Source: Flammula alnicola
Lineage: Eukaryota; Basidiomycota; Agaricomycetes; Agaricales; Strophariaceae
Assembly (NCBI GenBank): GCA_015499995.1
Contig: JADNRV010000248.1
Span: 1-64,000, forward strand
DNA length: 64,000 nucleotides
Reading direction: 5' to 3'
Part shown: piece by piece, positions 8,300-20,839 of the stretch
Layout of the letters: the number at the start of each line of letters is the position of its first letter
Numbering within the stretch: position 1 is the stretch's first letter
The notes under the pieces: generated by a model
Told to the model about the DNA's origin: nothing
Databases searched by the model: none
The model's input: the letters and a program-made list of their open reading frames with translations, nothing else
Position numbers and translations under genes: made by a program

Positions 8300-11200
8300 A
8301 TGATCCTAGTCTTTTTCCTCCAATATTTAACGCCTCATGACACGGATAATCACGAATTTTCAACGACGTGCAATCCAGACGCACCGCTTACAGCCTCAAA
8401 TCGTACAACAACTATGCATATACGCCCTCAGCACACCACACTCGTTAAATCTACACTGGTTGGAAATACTATTACGTCGAATGGAAGGATGGAAGTTTAC
8501 TCACCCCCGCACCACCACCACTGCCACCTCATCGCCCTGTCGTCCTTTCCTTAATTTTATTGTCCGTTCTGCTTCTCGCATATGGACCCGTTCCCTTCTT
8601 TCTTCCATTTAATTTTCGATTTCATTTTGCCCTATAGGTTACATTTCCGCTCTGGCCAGCCGGTCTTTGGGCTGGGGACCTTGCTAAGATCCGACGAAGA
8701 GCTCCGTGCTTTAGCGCGTCTTTGCGTATCTTAGGTGAGACGTCGAAGCTTTGCTTTTATTTCACTATTTTACTCTCAATTTTATCTGCATTCCTCGCAT
8801 CTCATCGTAGACATTTATTCCTCGACCTTCCTCTTGTGCTTTTACTGCCTCGACCTCCTGTGTGCTTCTACATATACCTCGTTCCTGCTTCTGCATACCC
8901 ACAAGAATCCGTGCTCTACTTACATATCTGTATAAACGCGCGTAGGAACAGAGATACAAATCCTAGAGACGATCGAAACGGACTCGATTCATCTTGCAAG
9001 TACGCTACGGGCCTAGCGAGGCCCTAAAGCTGAAGGTGGTCCAAAACAGCCCAATTAAAGGGCATGGATATCTTATCGGTGGACAGTCTGCATCGCGTAC
9101 AGAACCTGTTGCGTGGCGACGACCTTTCTTGGATCAGCCCGGGTCCAGCAAATTTAACCGCGCGGGGCAAGTTGTGGTTTTCAAGGCGCTGTATTTACCT
9201 TCCTGTAAATTCAAAGCAAAGCAGCATAGTGGGAAATCGACTAATCTGTGCTGGCAAACGATAAACGATGATGTCAACTGAGCGATGCGCGTCATTTCTT
9301 ATCGCGTATTGGAGTGCTGTCGCACGCGGAATACGCCGTCAATGCGGGTGGGTGGAGGTTGGAGTCGCGCCCAACTATACTATATATACATGTAATAAGT
9401 ACAAAAGCGCGAGTGTGAGCAATGGGTAAGTAGAGAGCCTCAGGCTCAGCGGATAACTTATATACCTTAGTGCACTTACTTTTCTCAAGGCCTCCCCACC
9501 CGACGCGTTTTCCGGGACCAGGGCTGGCAATGTCGACTCAGTGGCATGAGAGAAAGATGGCGGCGGGATTGAATAATCCGCCGCCTTGTTCGCATCTCTG
9601 GGTGTAGTTCGCCGTCCACAAGACACATACGAGCCTGCAGCCAGGATAATTGTTGTCCTCGACTTCTCAGAGCTGGCCTCCTGTAAACAACGAGGCTCAC
9701 TATAGCTGGCACCGACGATCGTGCTTCTTGAATTCTCGGACCACGCGCGACTTGCGAGGAGGGCTATATTTATACTAATCGCCTTTTGAATAGGTACGTG
9801 GCGAGACGTGGCACTGGCAGGCGGAAACGCTCAAGCTTCATGCTTCCTGTCGGCTGGCTGGCCAGTGATGTGGGTCGGCTGAAGAGTGGCGCTGACTCAG
9901 TGGTGGCACAGTATGTGGGATGTTATTAACCATCCGACTCGCGGCTCTTGCTGCAGCAGCAGGAGTATAGCGAGAAATGACGAGAGAACATTGATGTACG
10001 CGTCACAGCATTACTTTACCATTCCGAAGAGGATAGTAAGGGATAGTCCGAGTATAATATTAGTTCGTCGGAATTTTGACGTTCCTGCCGTTGATTCTAG
10101 CGTTGCAAACGGAAAGGATATGTTGGCTAGCGCAGGATTTAGTATCCCGATATGATGCGGTCCGTGGAGCAAAGTACAATAACCTATTATTAGGTGAAGA
10201 GCTCAGCAACATCCTCGGAGCGTACTAGCTAACCATGGCTAGAGTGACAGACGACACGAGGCCTGACGGAATCTTAGACAGTGCCAGACAAGGTTCATTA
10301 AGAAATTTGCATGTACTAGATCTAGCTAGAAAGTCATAACCTTCCCATCTCGAAATAATTACTTATAGAACTATGTTTGAATTTCTTCCTTGGTTGCATT
10401 GTCGATCATGCTAGATTCAGGGGAGAAAGCAATCCTAAGTTACTGACAAATGTACGTCATACTTATCGAAAGGAAAATTGATCAAGGGCTGCGTTGCCAG
10501 GAGGATATGCGTTTTTATGAAATCTGCAATGATTTACCAATACACAAGTTCCTGGACACAGGGGAATATGGCAGCCTCGAAATCTTGCATACCTCAAGCA
10601 AACTCGTCTCTTACCATATTTCGCCGCTTGCGCACAGTAAGAGGTCCACAAGTCTCGACCACTAATTTTTGCGGGCAAGGAGGGACATGCAGAAGCATCC
10701 ATATCGATCCAAAAATGATAGCGTGTAAACTTCCGACTCGGAGTCGGACATTTAATACATTAGTGCGCCACACTCTGGTCACATGCCCTGATGATGTTAC
10801 GCTCCTGTCAAGAGACAACGTTCAACGTTCAACGTTCAACACCCACCCATTTGAAAGCGCCATTGAGCTCCAATATACTAATTGTACATATGCGATGCCA
10901 GAGATACTCGGCTTGTGGCATATATCGTGAGAACAAAGGCCGAAAGGCCCGCCATGGAATGCTAGACATTGATTTTCGGCGCGGCCTGAAGCTTCTTTAC
11001 TACATCGAAATAATGTTAATTTGTGGCTCTGATTTATTCTTACTACTTATTGTGTACCCTATTAAATACAAACCATCAAGGCTCATTGATTTGGAGATCC
11101 TAAGGACCGTGGAACCGCATAATAGCGCTGCATTTGCAGGTCGTTCACATAGGCACCTAGAGCGTTTAATCAGACTCCTTTACATACCTTGGAGACTCGT

Positions 11201-13366
11201 AACGCTGGAATATCCTTGTTTTAATTTAATAAATAGGGCACTTTAGTAAGAACATTGATAATATCCATCGGATGGACCTGACCTAATGCGGGCGTAGCTG
11301 GTTATGAACATCACCTATTCTCGCGGTTGATCTTGGCTTTAGGGAAAGGGCAATGTATGGTATTTTAGAACTTCTTCTGGTGGCTTCGCCGACTGCGAGA
11401 ATCTGGCGCGGTTCACCAGACTTTTTTTTACCCAGTCATCTAAAAATGAGCAAAATTAGTGTCCCAGCCTTAAACATATGTTTCTAACCTATAGGTTGAA
11501 GGCCATCAAGGGACCAACTGCATAAGAGCAACCTCAGACCTTATTGACCAAGGATAGTAAATTTAAAAGTTCTGTTTAATTTAGTCCGGTCGTCGGACCT
11601 CGAACCTGTAGCTCGAGAAGGGTGAGTATTTCATACTCCAATTGGGCCTCATCATTTGACAATAGCACTGGCCACTGATTAATGATTATTCAGGGAATTC
11701 GCTGATATCCGAACTGGGATTTCTGGATTTGATCTCTGTCCGCTGGGCTTGAAGAGATGATCTCAATGTTGCGAACGATGATAGATACTTATCACGATAT
11801 CCGGGACGATTATCGATGGGTCTTGCATTATCTGGCTTCAGGGCTCGCGAGCACCTTAAATAATTTCGGCCACATGGTTAACCCGTCTGCAGCATTTCGA
11901 GTCCATGCTGACGTGTTGCGTGCGGCCTCACCTGCTAAGCGTACACTCGCACAACTGACATATAAATTACAGTTCAACACACAGGTTGATCATGAATGCA
12001 AATCTTTATCCAATAGTGGTGGTCAGTGGACAAGAAATGAAGCTTGGTGGTGACGATAAGTATACGTATCTTGGCGCTTGGATAAGCGCCCCTTTCAAGC
12101 CTATATATTCAACCATATTCACCGGTGGAAATAGAGTGTTTAGTGAGATGCCTGGAGATGCCTTTCCAAGACATCCGGCTAATTATTTTATGGCAGATTC
12201 GGTCCGTTCTAAGATGCCTCGCGCATTTCAAAAGTTCGTCCCTTAAACTTCGATTCAGATCAAGGTCAGTTGGTCTTATTTGTAACAGTGCTACCTAGTA
12301 CCAACAAGTAATCCACAAGACAGGTGCGCTCAGCGCTGAACGACTTAGATTTTGGCAGGTTACAGCCAGGTACAAGTAGTCATCGCTTGAAGCAGACAAT
12401 AGTACTACAGTATTATACATCTGAATGGATCATTTTCACGGGTATCTCCAGACACGAGGTCCCAAATATAACGATTCTAACGGAATTAAGAAGCCCCGGT
12501 AAGGGAAAAAAATTTGAAAAAATATGCCCGCAAGGCAGTTCGTTCCTTCGTACAGCAAGATGAGTGATCACATGGAGGAGGTGGCGTAGACAAGGGTTCG
12601 GTCGTCCGGTGCGAGATCCATTTACGCACAGATTCCAGAAGTTCGCAGACATGGAGCACACTGTGCTTAAAGCAACGCAGGTGTTGAAGTTGAAGGAACC
12701 TTCAAGTCCTTACACTGGCGATTCATTGTCAAGCCGTAGTGGCAAATGCCGTAATTTCAAGAACCGACAGCATGACACATGGCACAAGTAACTGCCATAT
12801 CTGCATTGTGTCTGCACCGATGATGTTGAACTCTCTCCTCCTTGGACTTTTCCGGGAGCCTCCCCAACTATATCTGTCGGTGCAAGATTACAGCTCGAGA
12901 ACATTCAAGTTTCAGAGATTCAAATTTCTGAAGATCTCCAGTCACCTCGACGATTGATTGAAGACTGGATGTCCTATCTCTACTCGCGAGTTGCGATTAG
13001 AGTGTTGCCCTCACGTTGCTCATACATCAATAAGTATACGATGAAACGAAATACACACGGGTGCCCAAGCGACCGTCCATGATGCATAATGTTTTATGAG
13101 ATTCACATGAATCCGAAAACTATTAGTATCCATCACCATCCCACCTCCATTCTCCCCTGATCACCAAGTGATTTCTAAAACTCTAAGTAATCTTGGTTAT
13201 AGATTGGGTGACCTTTCGAAGTCATGTCGTAACGCCAACTACATTCCCCATCGGTCTTTGATTTCTCCTGACTCCTGCGAAAGTGGGTGACATGACCGAT
13301 TTCGTTAAAGAGCAGTCCAATCTCTATGTCATAAGATACTGACTACTCTCACCCTCTTATACGTTT
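8300..13366. other. 5-kb gene-poor stretch
   Basis: Many short ORFs occur on both strands, but none showed a family motif, a consistent splice pattern or a run longer than about 150 codons. Around 8300-9000 the sequence is pyrimidine-rich and could be the 3' UTR of the glutaredoxin-like gene. A palindrome TCCGACTCGGAGTCGGA is at about 10733-10749, and a 7-bp tandem repeat AACGTTC (three units) at 10817-10840. No transposon ends with target duplications were found here. It may be decayed mobile DNA, which is inference. Confidence 0.4.
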
Positions 13367-14373
13367 ATGATCATGCAGCGTGCTACGATCACTGGAATTC
13401 GTGTCAGGTCTCCTGCAGATGCCCGAGTTATCTTCCATTCCGTCTTCCTCAACATCTTCCCCATGGTCACCCGACGACTGGACACTGAGGAGAGGAGTCT
13501 CATAACGACGGGATCGGCTTACGTTGGGAAGAAAGAGGTCCGCATGCAGAATTGACTGGGGTAATTGCACAGCAACCAGCCGCTTTTTTGATGATTGTTG
13601 ACTGTCTGAGTATAGGTGGGAATCGAACGATGGACAGATGGTAAATATAATCGAAGTCCATGGGGATTAGGATGCTGACTATAGTTCAGGTATTCGATGG
13701 GGTCCATCGCGGGTGAGAGAGGTGCGAACGTTTCTATTTCTCGTCCCTGTTATTAGTGACAGTAACGATCTTCAGGGATTTCTGTTCTATCACGAAAAGC
13801 CTTCTTCACAGCAACTATACACAGATAGCTTGTACGCATCCCTTACCTGTGGAATTTCTACCTATCTCACTTCTTTATCTTGTTTTATTACAGGTCGCCG
13901 TCATATGACACATCACGCAGTGTCCTTATCAAACAAACCTACACAGTCTATGTCGATACACCTCACGGTCGACGGAAATGGCACCTCAGTATGTGCTTGG
14001 GCGCTCACGACCATCAGTCATGTATTCACCATTACCCATCCTTCCAGTTGCTTATTTCACGGAAGATACAGTCGGCCGGCTGAGATCTATCGACGACATT
14101 CCCGAACTAGCGTCATTGGTCGTCCCTCATGGTAGATACAAGAGCGCGAGATCTGCGAAAGGCAGGCCCGACCACATCTTCAACCCTGAATCCGAAAGTC
14201 CAGTTTTCTCCCGGATTGAATACGTCCCATATATGCCGAGGACCTCCCTGCCTTCCCCATCTCCTGAACCCGCAGCTCGAAGTCAGAAACATCGCAAAGG
14301 ACATTCTCGCGCGAACAATCTGTACCTCGCCGATCCGGGCCGTCAAGCACAAGTTCTTCTGACGACAATTTAA
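13367..14373 (+). pseudogene. WOPR-domain transcription regulator (Gti1/Pac2/Wor1 family) with one frameshift
   Basis: The WOPR family regulates morphology, sporulation and nutrient switching in fungi by binding DNA. Exons: 13367-13560, 13616-13640, 13690-13721, 13776-13831, 13894-13988, 14048-14373. Diagnostic blocks: TGIRVRSPADARVIFHS, PMVTRRLDTEERSLITTGSAYV, WEERGPHAELTG, VGIERWTDG, RWGPSRVRE, FLFYHEKPSSQ, then IKQTYTVYVDTPHGRRKWHL and IAYFTEDTVGRLRSIDDIPE. All five introns are canonical and phase-consistent. However, between SAYV and WEER the sequence reads TAC GT TGG (13520-13527) where three bases are needed for Val, so one base is missing and a stop follows at 13553. Either the gene is freshly broken or the assembly has a 1-base error. 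The rest is well conserved, which favours a recent event or an error. Confidence 0.8.
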
Positions 14374-16168
14374 ACAGTTTAAGAGATGGACTTGTGCCAC
14401 TATCTTACCTTCAGGACCAACCTTTTGTTCGACGAGAACCCACAGATCAGATAATCCTGAAGAAGCTGGATAGCCATTACGACAGGCATGGCAGACCTTG
14501 AAACATACTGAGTCCCGGATTCGAAAGTTAAAGTTGACGATACCCTCTGGAACGCGTCTAACATCGTTACACATATTCCATCTTTCCTTTGACATATGCC
14601 ATATGTACGAATAGCTTTGCATGCAAATATGATCCCCCCCCATTGTACTATAATGGAGATCCTTGGAGAAGCGGTCTGCCCTTTGTCTGTAAATCCAGGA
14701 TTTGTGGCGAGCTTAATCGCTTTCTTAATAAAATTTAAGCGTTGTCTTTCCTTCTTTTGTCCTTAATACTAATAGAATGGAGTAAATGGAGGTCCCGTGT
14801 TATCTCAAGGGAATCGCGAGATCTCCACCCGAAACACAGGACACAAATCCACCAATCAGAAAAATTCCGGGGACTTCAGGGAGTGTGAAATAGCGCTTCA
14901 GCGAATGCTTAGTGTCGCAAAAGAAGGTTAAATAGATGTCTGGGTAAAATACATAACAGGAAGACGGGGCAGACCGAGGAATTGCCGTCTCATTATACAA
15001 TTGATTGATACCACGTTATCTTTGTGAACAGTGAACACCCCAAGTCGCTGACTGTTTGTGTGTGGGGCATGTAGGAATGAAGTTAATCTGACGCTACATA
15101 GCACTATGTCGGCCCCGGACGATTTGCAGATCCATACCTTCTTTCATTGACCTTATGCATATCATTTGTAGGCGAGTTAACTTTGAGTTGAGGCCTGATT
15201 TCTCTTCGAGCTTTCTGGAGGATTACTCAGGTTAGACGGATATCGCATCATGAAGGGACGCAAAGAGCCACACACTCACCCCTCAGGTCTTGACGTGGGA
15301 GTGACCACACAATCACGCGAAAGAGATGGAAAGCCGGCGGCTGAGACTGGAGCCCCGCTTTATGGCGATGGACCTGGAATCCGGAACATATGACCTTGAT
15401 ACACCAATAATGAGCCGTGGACGGTATTGTCCTTGTGAGAAAAATTGCCGATAGCCCGATGCCAACTAAGAGCCCGCCAATCGACGCCAGATCTGCTTTG
15501 CCTTCAAATATAATAAAGCCAGGTCGCCGCCAGTTTGACAAACTAAGGGAAAAGGTTCAGAAATACTTTTGATCCAAAGTCATGGCAGGCATGAATCTGT
15601 TTTACAATAAGCGAATAGAATGCTCATGGAAAGTTCTGTAGAATGCCCGGCCATATGGCTGTCGCTCCAAAATTATCCGCAAAGTACCTTATCGGCAGCG
15701 CACTAAGCCATCTTAGTGACGTTATGGGTGAGCATGAAGTTTCTTTGAGAGGAAAGGGGGTAACTTACTTACGAAACTGCGCAGCTGAAGCTAGCTGGAG
15801 GCTCAGTTAGGTTAGCTGTAGCCACCGACAGATGAGTACTCCAAATTATAGAAAGTGTATTTTGAGGACGAGTATGAATGAACCGCGACAGGCTGGCTTG
15901 CAATCAAGTGCGGTAGACAACGACCCCTTGGTCCAAAAAGAAGAATCATTTTGTCGTTGGACATAAGAAAGGAACTAGGGAGCTTCCTTGCCATGGAATG
16001 AGGGACTGGATTGACAACAATAATAATGCGAGTCCGTCAATACTACAAGTCACTTAGCAATTAGAGGGAAGTGGTATTCCCTATCATTATGATTCTATCT
16101 CCCATTCGTCCACCTGTTCATCGCCCGAAGCTGATTATCCGCGTCCGATAGTGACGGCAAGCTTTTAT
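14374..16168. other. Intergenic stretch, no convincing gene
   Basis: Downstream of the WOPR gene up to the Vps3844-like stop codon. A minus-strand ORF at 15248-15541 has one hydrophobic segment (ASIGGLLVGIGLSAIFL) but no recognised family and no supporting neighbours. Other ORFs are short. No transposon ends or tandem repeats were seen. Confidence 0.4.
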
Positions 16169-17325
16169 TTAGTCCTTCTTTGCAGGCACGGCTGTCGCCA
16201 GCAGGGTACTTGGCAAGGATTGGTCTCCGACGTCATAGAGCAGGGAGACGGAGCCAACGATGAGCAGGATAATGACGATAACAGTTCCGGATAGAAGAAC
16301 AAATGGCCTTGGAATGAGAAATTAACCAAAGCTATTTTAAGAATAAGGGTCACATACCCGCTGACATCTTTACGCTCACAGCTCTCCCCTGCCCAGTATG
16401 TGGTTTTGACCTTCTTGCCCTCTCCGGTCTTCGTCACTCCACAAGTGCAGACAAAGCATGTACGCCCAGCCTTCGAAGCTTCAGCACACTGCCCTCTGCC
16501 GGAACAACTTGATGTCCCATTGTTGCAAGCATCCAGTGAGGTAAAACAAGTCGAGACCGAACCGATAGGCTGCTGGGGTGGCGGAGCGGGCAAAGGTATC
16601 TGAGATTCTTGAGGTGCATCTCGTTTGACCAATGACGCAGAGGAAGGGGTGGCAAATGTGAGGATAGCGAGAGTGAAGCTATCATCTTGGAGGATGTTCT
16701 CGAGGAAGGCACGGAGGTTCTCTGCAACTTGAATATATTCTTCACTCGAATGGCCATAAATTTTCCCAATCTCATGGAGTTTTGAGAGTTCGATAGCCGC
16801 AAAAGAAGGTCCCTCGGCAGAGTTGAAGAATGACACGAGCGAAGAAACGTCACTTGATTCGCCGAATTCGGGCGAGGCAAAAAGGGAGGCAAAGGAGTGA
16901 CTCGCGCGATGAAGGTATGTCGATATGACCGATGACAGAGAGAAAATTGGTGTCAAGGGCGGCGTTGCTAAAGTGAACGCAGGTTGCAGCGAATATGGTA
17001 CAATGGCTGGGAAAGAGACTGTGAATCACAACAGTTGAAGATTAGTACAAGACATACCTTGTGCATCATTTTCTTCTACCGTTACTATTAGCGCGTTCTT
17101 AGCACCTTGTCCAACAAAAGTTTCTTCATTGTACGACAAATCCGAGGCCACCAGGAATGGTTCGAAAGCCTCAAGTCCTAGGTGACGCGAAAGCGCAGCA
17201 CTTGCATCCTCTGGCGACAACGTCGACCGATAAAATGTTGGTGCGGGAGAGAGATATACATGTACTGCTTCAGTCAGCTGCAAGCCTGCAGAGAGCAACA
17301 AGGCTAGAGAAAAATGGGCCAACAT
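16169..17325 (-). CDS. Vps3844 (DUF3844) domain ER/vacuolar membrane protein
   Basis: Three exons. The start at 17325 gives a signal peptide (MLAHFSLALLLSAGLQLTEA); an upstream in-frame Met at 17412 would bury it. Intron 1 begins after NDAQ (donor about 17057) and intron 2 after KDVSG (about 16358). The C-terminal domain is diagnostic: CFTSLDACNNGTSSCSGRG, CFVCTCGVTKTGEGKKVKTT, WAGESCERKDVSG, then a transmembrane helix PFVLLSGTVIVIILLIVGSV and a short KKD tail. In known members the Cys-rich lumenal domain and single C-terminal helix are conserved in filamentous fungi and linked to vacuolar sorting; the exact role is not established. A short lysine-containing C-terminus could act as an ER-retrieval signal, which is inference. 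Confidence 0.85.
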
Positions 17326-17484
17326 AATTATCGTAGTCGAATCGAGAAGACACTGTGCAGTGTGTGCCGCGGAACACAGTAAGTGGTAAGTGTATTTGTC
17401 CGTATTTGGCAAGATCTTTTGAACCCCTTTAACTGATCAGACGCGTCGTGCTCGTTCTTGCCAAATCACTTTTCCTGCGTTATT

Positions 17485-19051
17485 ATGCTGACTTTGTGGC
17501 AGAGATTGTCCAATCTTATCTTCCCGTTCAGTTGGTAATGTTTTATCCAGACGTATTATCAGCAACACCCTCTTACTTTAACCCAGTCCCTTTGTCTTCG
17601 TCACCCCTGTACGACCCGAGCTCGAAAAGATACCTCGGACGCCTCCAGATCTGCCACTGGAAATATGGCTGGAGATTTTTCAATTTGCCACATATGTCCA
17701 TCAGAATATTACAATCAAGCCGCTCGACCCTTTCACCCCCAAACACACGACGACGAATGCTATGGGAGCTAATACACCATCTCTAGCGATGCGCACTAAG
17801 CTTGCCCTGGTCCTCGTCTCGAAGCCATGGAGGCGCGTGGCAGTCCAGATGCTCTACGAACATATCGTAATTCGCAGCCCAGCCCGTGCCAATGTCATTC
17901 TTCAGACCCTGGAATGTAGTCAACCGCATCAGTCCTCCGAGGTTCAAGAGGCAAAGGCATTAGGGTATGGCCAATGGACGCGACATATCGAAGTTTACAC
18001 CTTCTCTCGGGGATCTGGGGATATTCGGTATCTCCAGACACTCTTCAAGATATTTCGTCTCTGCCCCAACTTGAGGATGTTGAGCGGAAGGTGGCTCCAC
18101 AATCTTCCCATCGAGTTCTTGAACGGCCTCTCAGGGCTTTTAGGGCCGTCGCTTTCAGGATTATATTGGAACGAGCAGAATACGGCTCTCCACCAGAACG
18201 CGACTACGGGTCCTGCATTTCTAGCCTCTTTCCGATCGTTACGTGTCCTCGACCTCCGACACTTCATAGGAAGCGATCCCTCGTCCTGGCCTCAATCCGA
18301 ACCGAAACCAACACTTCCTCTGCTTCAGGACCTTATTCTTTCAACTCATCCAAGAAGCTTAGAGGTTGCCACCATGCTCTGTATGCCTTCCTTGCGAAAT
18401 TTAACTCTGAGAACTCCGATATTGGACGACGAAAGCCAAGAGTTATTGAAAGCATTCTTGATCGTTCACGGGCAGCGCCTCGTGACCGTAGACTTACCCA
18501 CTCCTTCCGCAGATTCTGAACCGGACCCAGACAACGCGTTCCTGAGGAGAATTGCTGCACACCTCAACCCCGACATCCTCCTTGCCCCAGATGTGTGTCC
18601 CAACTTGGAGACGCTCACATTCCCAGTCACGTCACCGCCTATAACATCGCATATACATCCCAATCTCCGTCGTATTGGCATACGTGGTGCCAACGTCGAT
18701 GGCCTTTATCCTGACAAAATATCATCAACAAGGGACCATTTGATGGCGATCAACACTGACAAGTATCCCAGACTAGAATGGATTCAGACAGTCGGTTTCC
18801 TTGTCGAGGCACACTCAGATTCTCTCATTAAAGATGTTTTTATCTGGTGGGTCGAACGGTTCGAAGCCATGGGGGTCACGTTGGTCGACGGAGAAGGTGT
18901 GATGTGGGCTTACTACCCTGAGCTCGTTCAAGAGGAGGCTGTCCTTGGGAGGACGGGTAACGGGAGCCTCACAACTATGCTCAAGCCATCTAGCGGAAAT
19001 TCCAAAGAGCAAATCCAAGACAACAATAAACTCAAGGATGAGATAGATTAA
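17485..19051 (+). CDS. F-box protein with leucine-rich-type C-terminus
   Basis: Two exons, 17485-17534 and 17587-19051, give 504 aa. The start MLTLWQRLSNLIFPF is inferred because it is the only nearby Met that joins in phase (donor GTAATG, acceptor CCCAG) to the F-box PPDLPLEIWLEIFQFATYV. A later Met at 17762 would cut the F-box. The body has the loose repeats typical of Agaricomycete F-box proteins: LCPNLRMLSG, LRVLDLRHF, MPSLRNLTLRTP, CPNLETLTFP, PNLRRIGIRG. By family knowledge such proteins link substrates to SCF ubiquitin ligases through Skp1; the substrate is unknown. It diverges from the Vps3844-like gene across a spacer of about 160 bp that must hold both promoters. Confidence 0.78.
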
Positions 19052-19395
19052 CCGTGATCTGTGGGTATAAACACTATTAACCTTATATATCTCTATAGGT
19101 ATGTTTATACATCTCATTCGTTACTTACATTTAATGTATTGCAAACCGTAGCGCGTAATCAAATGGTATCACTTTGGATTCCAATATCACGAACATTTCA
19201 TTTATTAATCTAACGTTTGTAAAGTACAGATAGCATGCAAACTGCAGTCTAGGTACGATATATTGCCAATTATCAACATGTGCCAGTGAGTTCAAAGTCT
19301 AATGGGTATACTTAGATGCAATAGGCAGGATCAACGAATATGTATAACTTTTGGGTGATGAGACCTTGGATTGTCCACCGTAGCATATCATGTCG
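19052..19395. other. 3' spacer between convergent F-box and carrier genes
   Basis: An AT-rich region between two convergent stop codons; it probably carries both 3' UTRs. No gene or repeat seen. Confidence 0.4.
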
Positions 19396-20610
19396 TTATA
19401 GTTTATCTAGGGCGCGCATGGCCACCTCGAAACCAAGGAACGTTGCGCCATTGGCAAAGGGTGATCTGTGAAATAATGAGGACCCGACACGGCGGTCTAG
19501 CAAACACACAACGTACCTAATTAGGGTCGGCCCAAGGCCTCGAGTAAACGCTCCAATGCCCTCGGTACGCCATACTGTGCGGACGCAATCTAGTGTCGAC
19601 CTGTATTTTTGCCCGGTTGAAGGTGAAAATCCATCCGTCTGCATTCGTGACTTGATCATATCTATGGGATATATCACCGCCCAGAGCTGCGCGCTTGGTT
19701 AATATCCAAAGTTGTGCCAGCAATCAAGCACTCACAGCATAACCTGCTGCAGCACCATAGGCCACAGAATTGATTGGCTTGATCTGGTCCCGTCGGATGC
19801 CCTTCTTTGCCATTTCCCATTGTACCAATTTCTCATATGTTAGGAAGTATATTCCATAGCCACTGGCTTCGCGAAGGAGAGTGACGGCCTGGCCTTTGTA
19901 AATACCAGCAATGCCACTTTGCGCATAAATTTTTTTGATCGCGTCCCAAGGCCCATTGTATAGAGGGTTCGTGTTTGACTGAGTTTGCAGACCTAGCCAA
20001 ATCATGCTTTTGAGTAACAGTCGCACGACTGGATAGAACTAATGACTCACGGATACGAATGTGTTCTACAGGTCCAGAAACCACACCGTTTGCCAAACCA
20101 GCAAAAACACCTGAGATAAAGAGCTGATTTCCCGTTAAGGATTTTCCACCCTCTCCTCCCAGACCGGCTGCGAGGTTTTGAGTCGCAAAAATTCGTTTCG
20201 CGTATTCCAAGGCACCGAATTGGATGGAAACACAGACACCAATCCCAAGAAGCGGTGTTAAGGTACCCTATAAATGGATTAGGAAAAAATGAAACTAGGA
20301 GACGAAGTCAAGTGCCTTGTAGAAAGCTAGGGGACCTTCGTTCTTGAGTATGCCGCCTGCACAATGTAGCATTCCATTGTAGGTGCCTTTGGGAGCTGTT
20401 TGCATTCGCTACCGAAAGGACGAACATTAGATGCTATGAAATTTAGATACCCGATGAAAACTTACCACTTTGACAATGTCAAATGGTTGACCGACCAACA
20501 CCTAAATTGTCATGTGAACATACGACACCTCCATGGAAATTTGTTGATATTCTGACCTGGCAAATTCCACCAAAGGTGCCAGCAGTCAGATCCTTTACTG
20601 TGTTCGACAT
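19396..20610 (-). CDS. Mitochondrial carrier family protein, YMC1/YMC2-like
   Basis: Multi-exon solute carrier of the inner mitochondrial membrane. The start is at 20610 (MSNTVKDLTAGTFGGICQ), TAA at 19396-19398. All three carrier signatures are present, in order: QPFDIVKVRMQ, GPVEHIRI with LQTQ, and YPIDMIKSRMQ. The matching downstream motifs are GPLAFYKGTLTPLLGIG, GIAGIYKGQAVTLLREASG and GIGAFTRGLGPTLIR. The GPVEHIRI second repeat and the VLVGQ first repeat are typical of the YMC1/YMC2 branch, where amino-acid (glycine/glutamate) transport has been suggested; the substrate here is inferred only. Introns are short and canonical; one falls between the second-repeat signature and LQTQ. Confidence 0.85.
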
Positions 20611-20839
20611 TGTACGATGCCGGGAGGGAGCAAGTTGGGAGCAAGGCAGTCCTGAGTCACAGCTTCTGTCAAGAGCTCAGCCAATTGCATAAATCCGAAA
20701 ACACTTGGTGTTCGGTGATCAGTGATCGGAGCATATCTGTCCAAATCTGATAGATAAGATAATGAAGGAAAAGGAAATTCTTTAGATCTTGATCAATTTT
20801 CAATTCAAACATGCACATACAGAGCGCTCCGTCCCTGAT

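Noticed and set aside
10733..10749. Palindrome TCCGACTCGGAGTCGGA as a transposon end
   Set aside because: No partner end and no target duplication nearby; left only as a note in the gene-poor stretch.
11757..12250. Two overlapping plus-strand ORFs of about 90 codons
   Set aside because: No recognisable domain, and the frames do not join through plausible splice sites.
14113..14643. 176-codon minus-strand ORF
   Set aside because: It lies antisense to the conserved WOPR exon at 14048-14373 and carries no family motif.
15248..15541. Minus-strand ORF with one hydrophobic helix
   Set aside because: No family, no conserved neighbours and no splice-linked exons; a single hydrophobic run is weak evidence.
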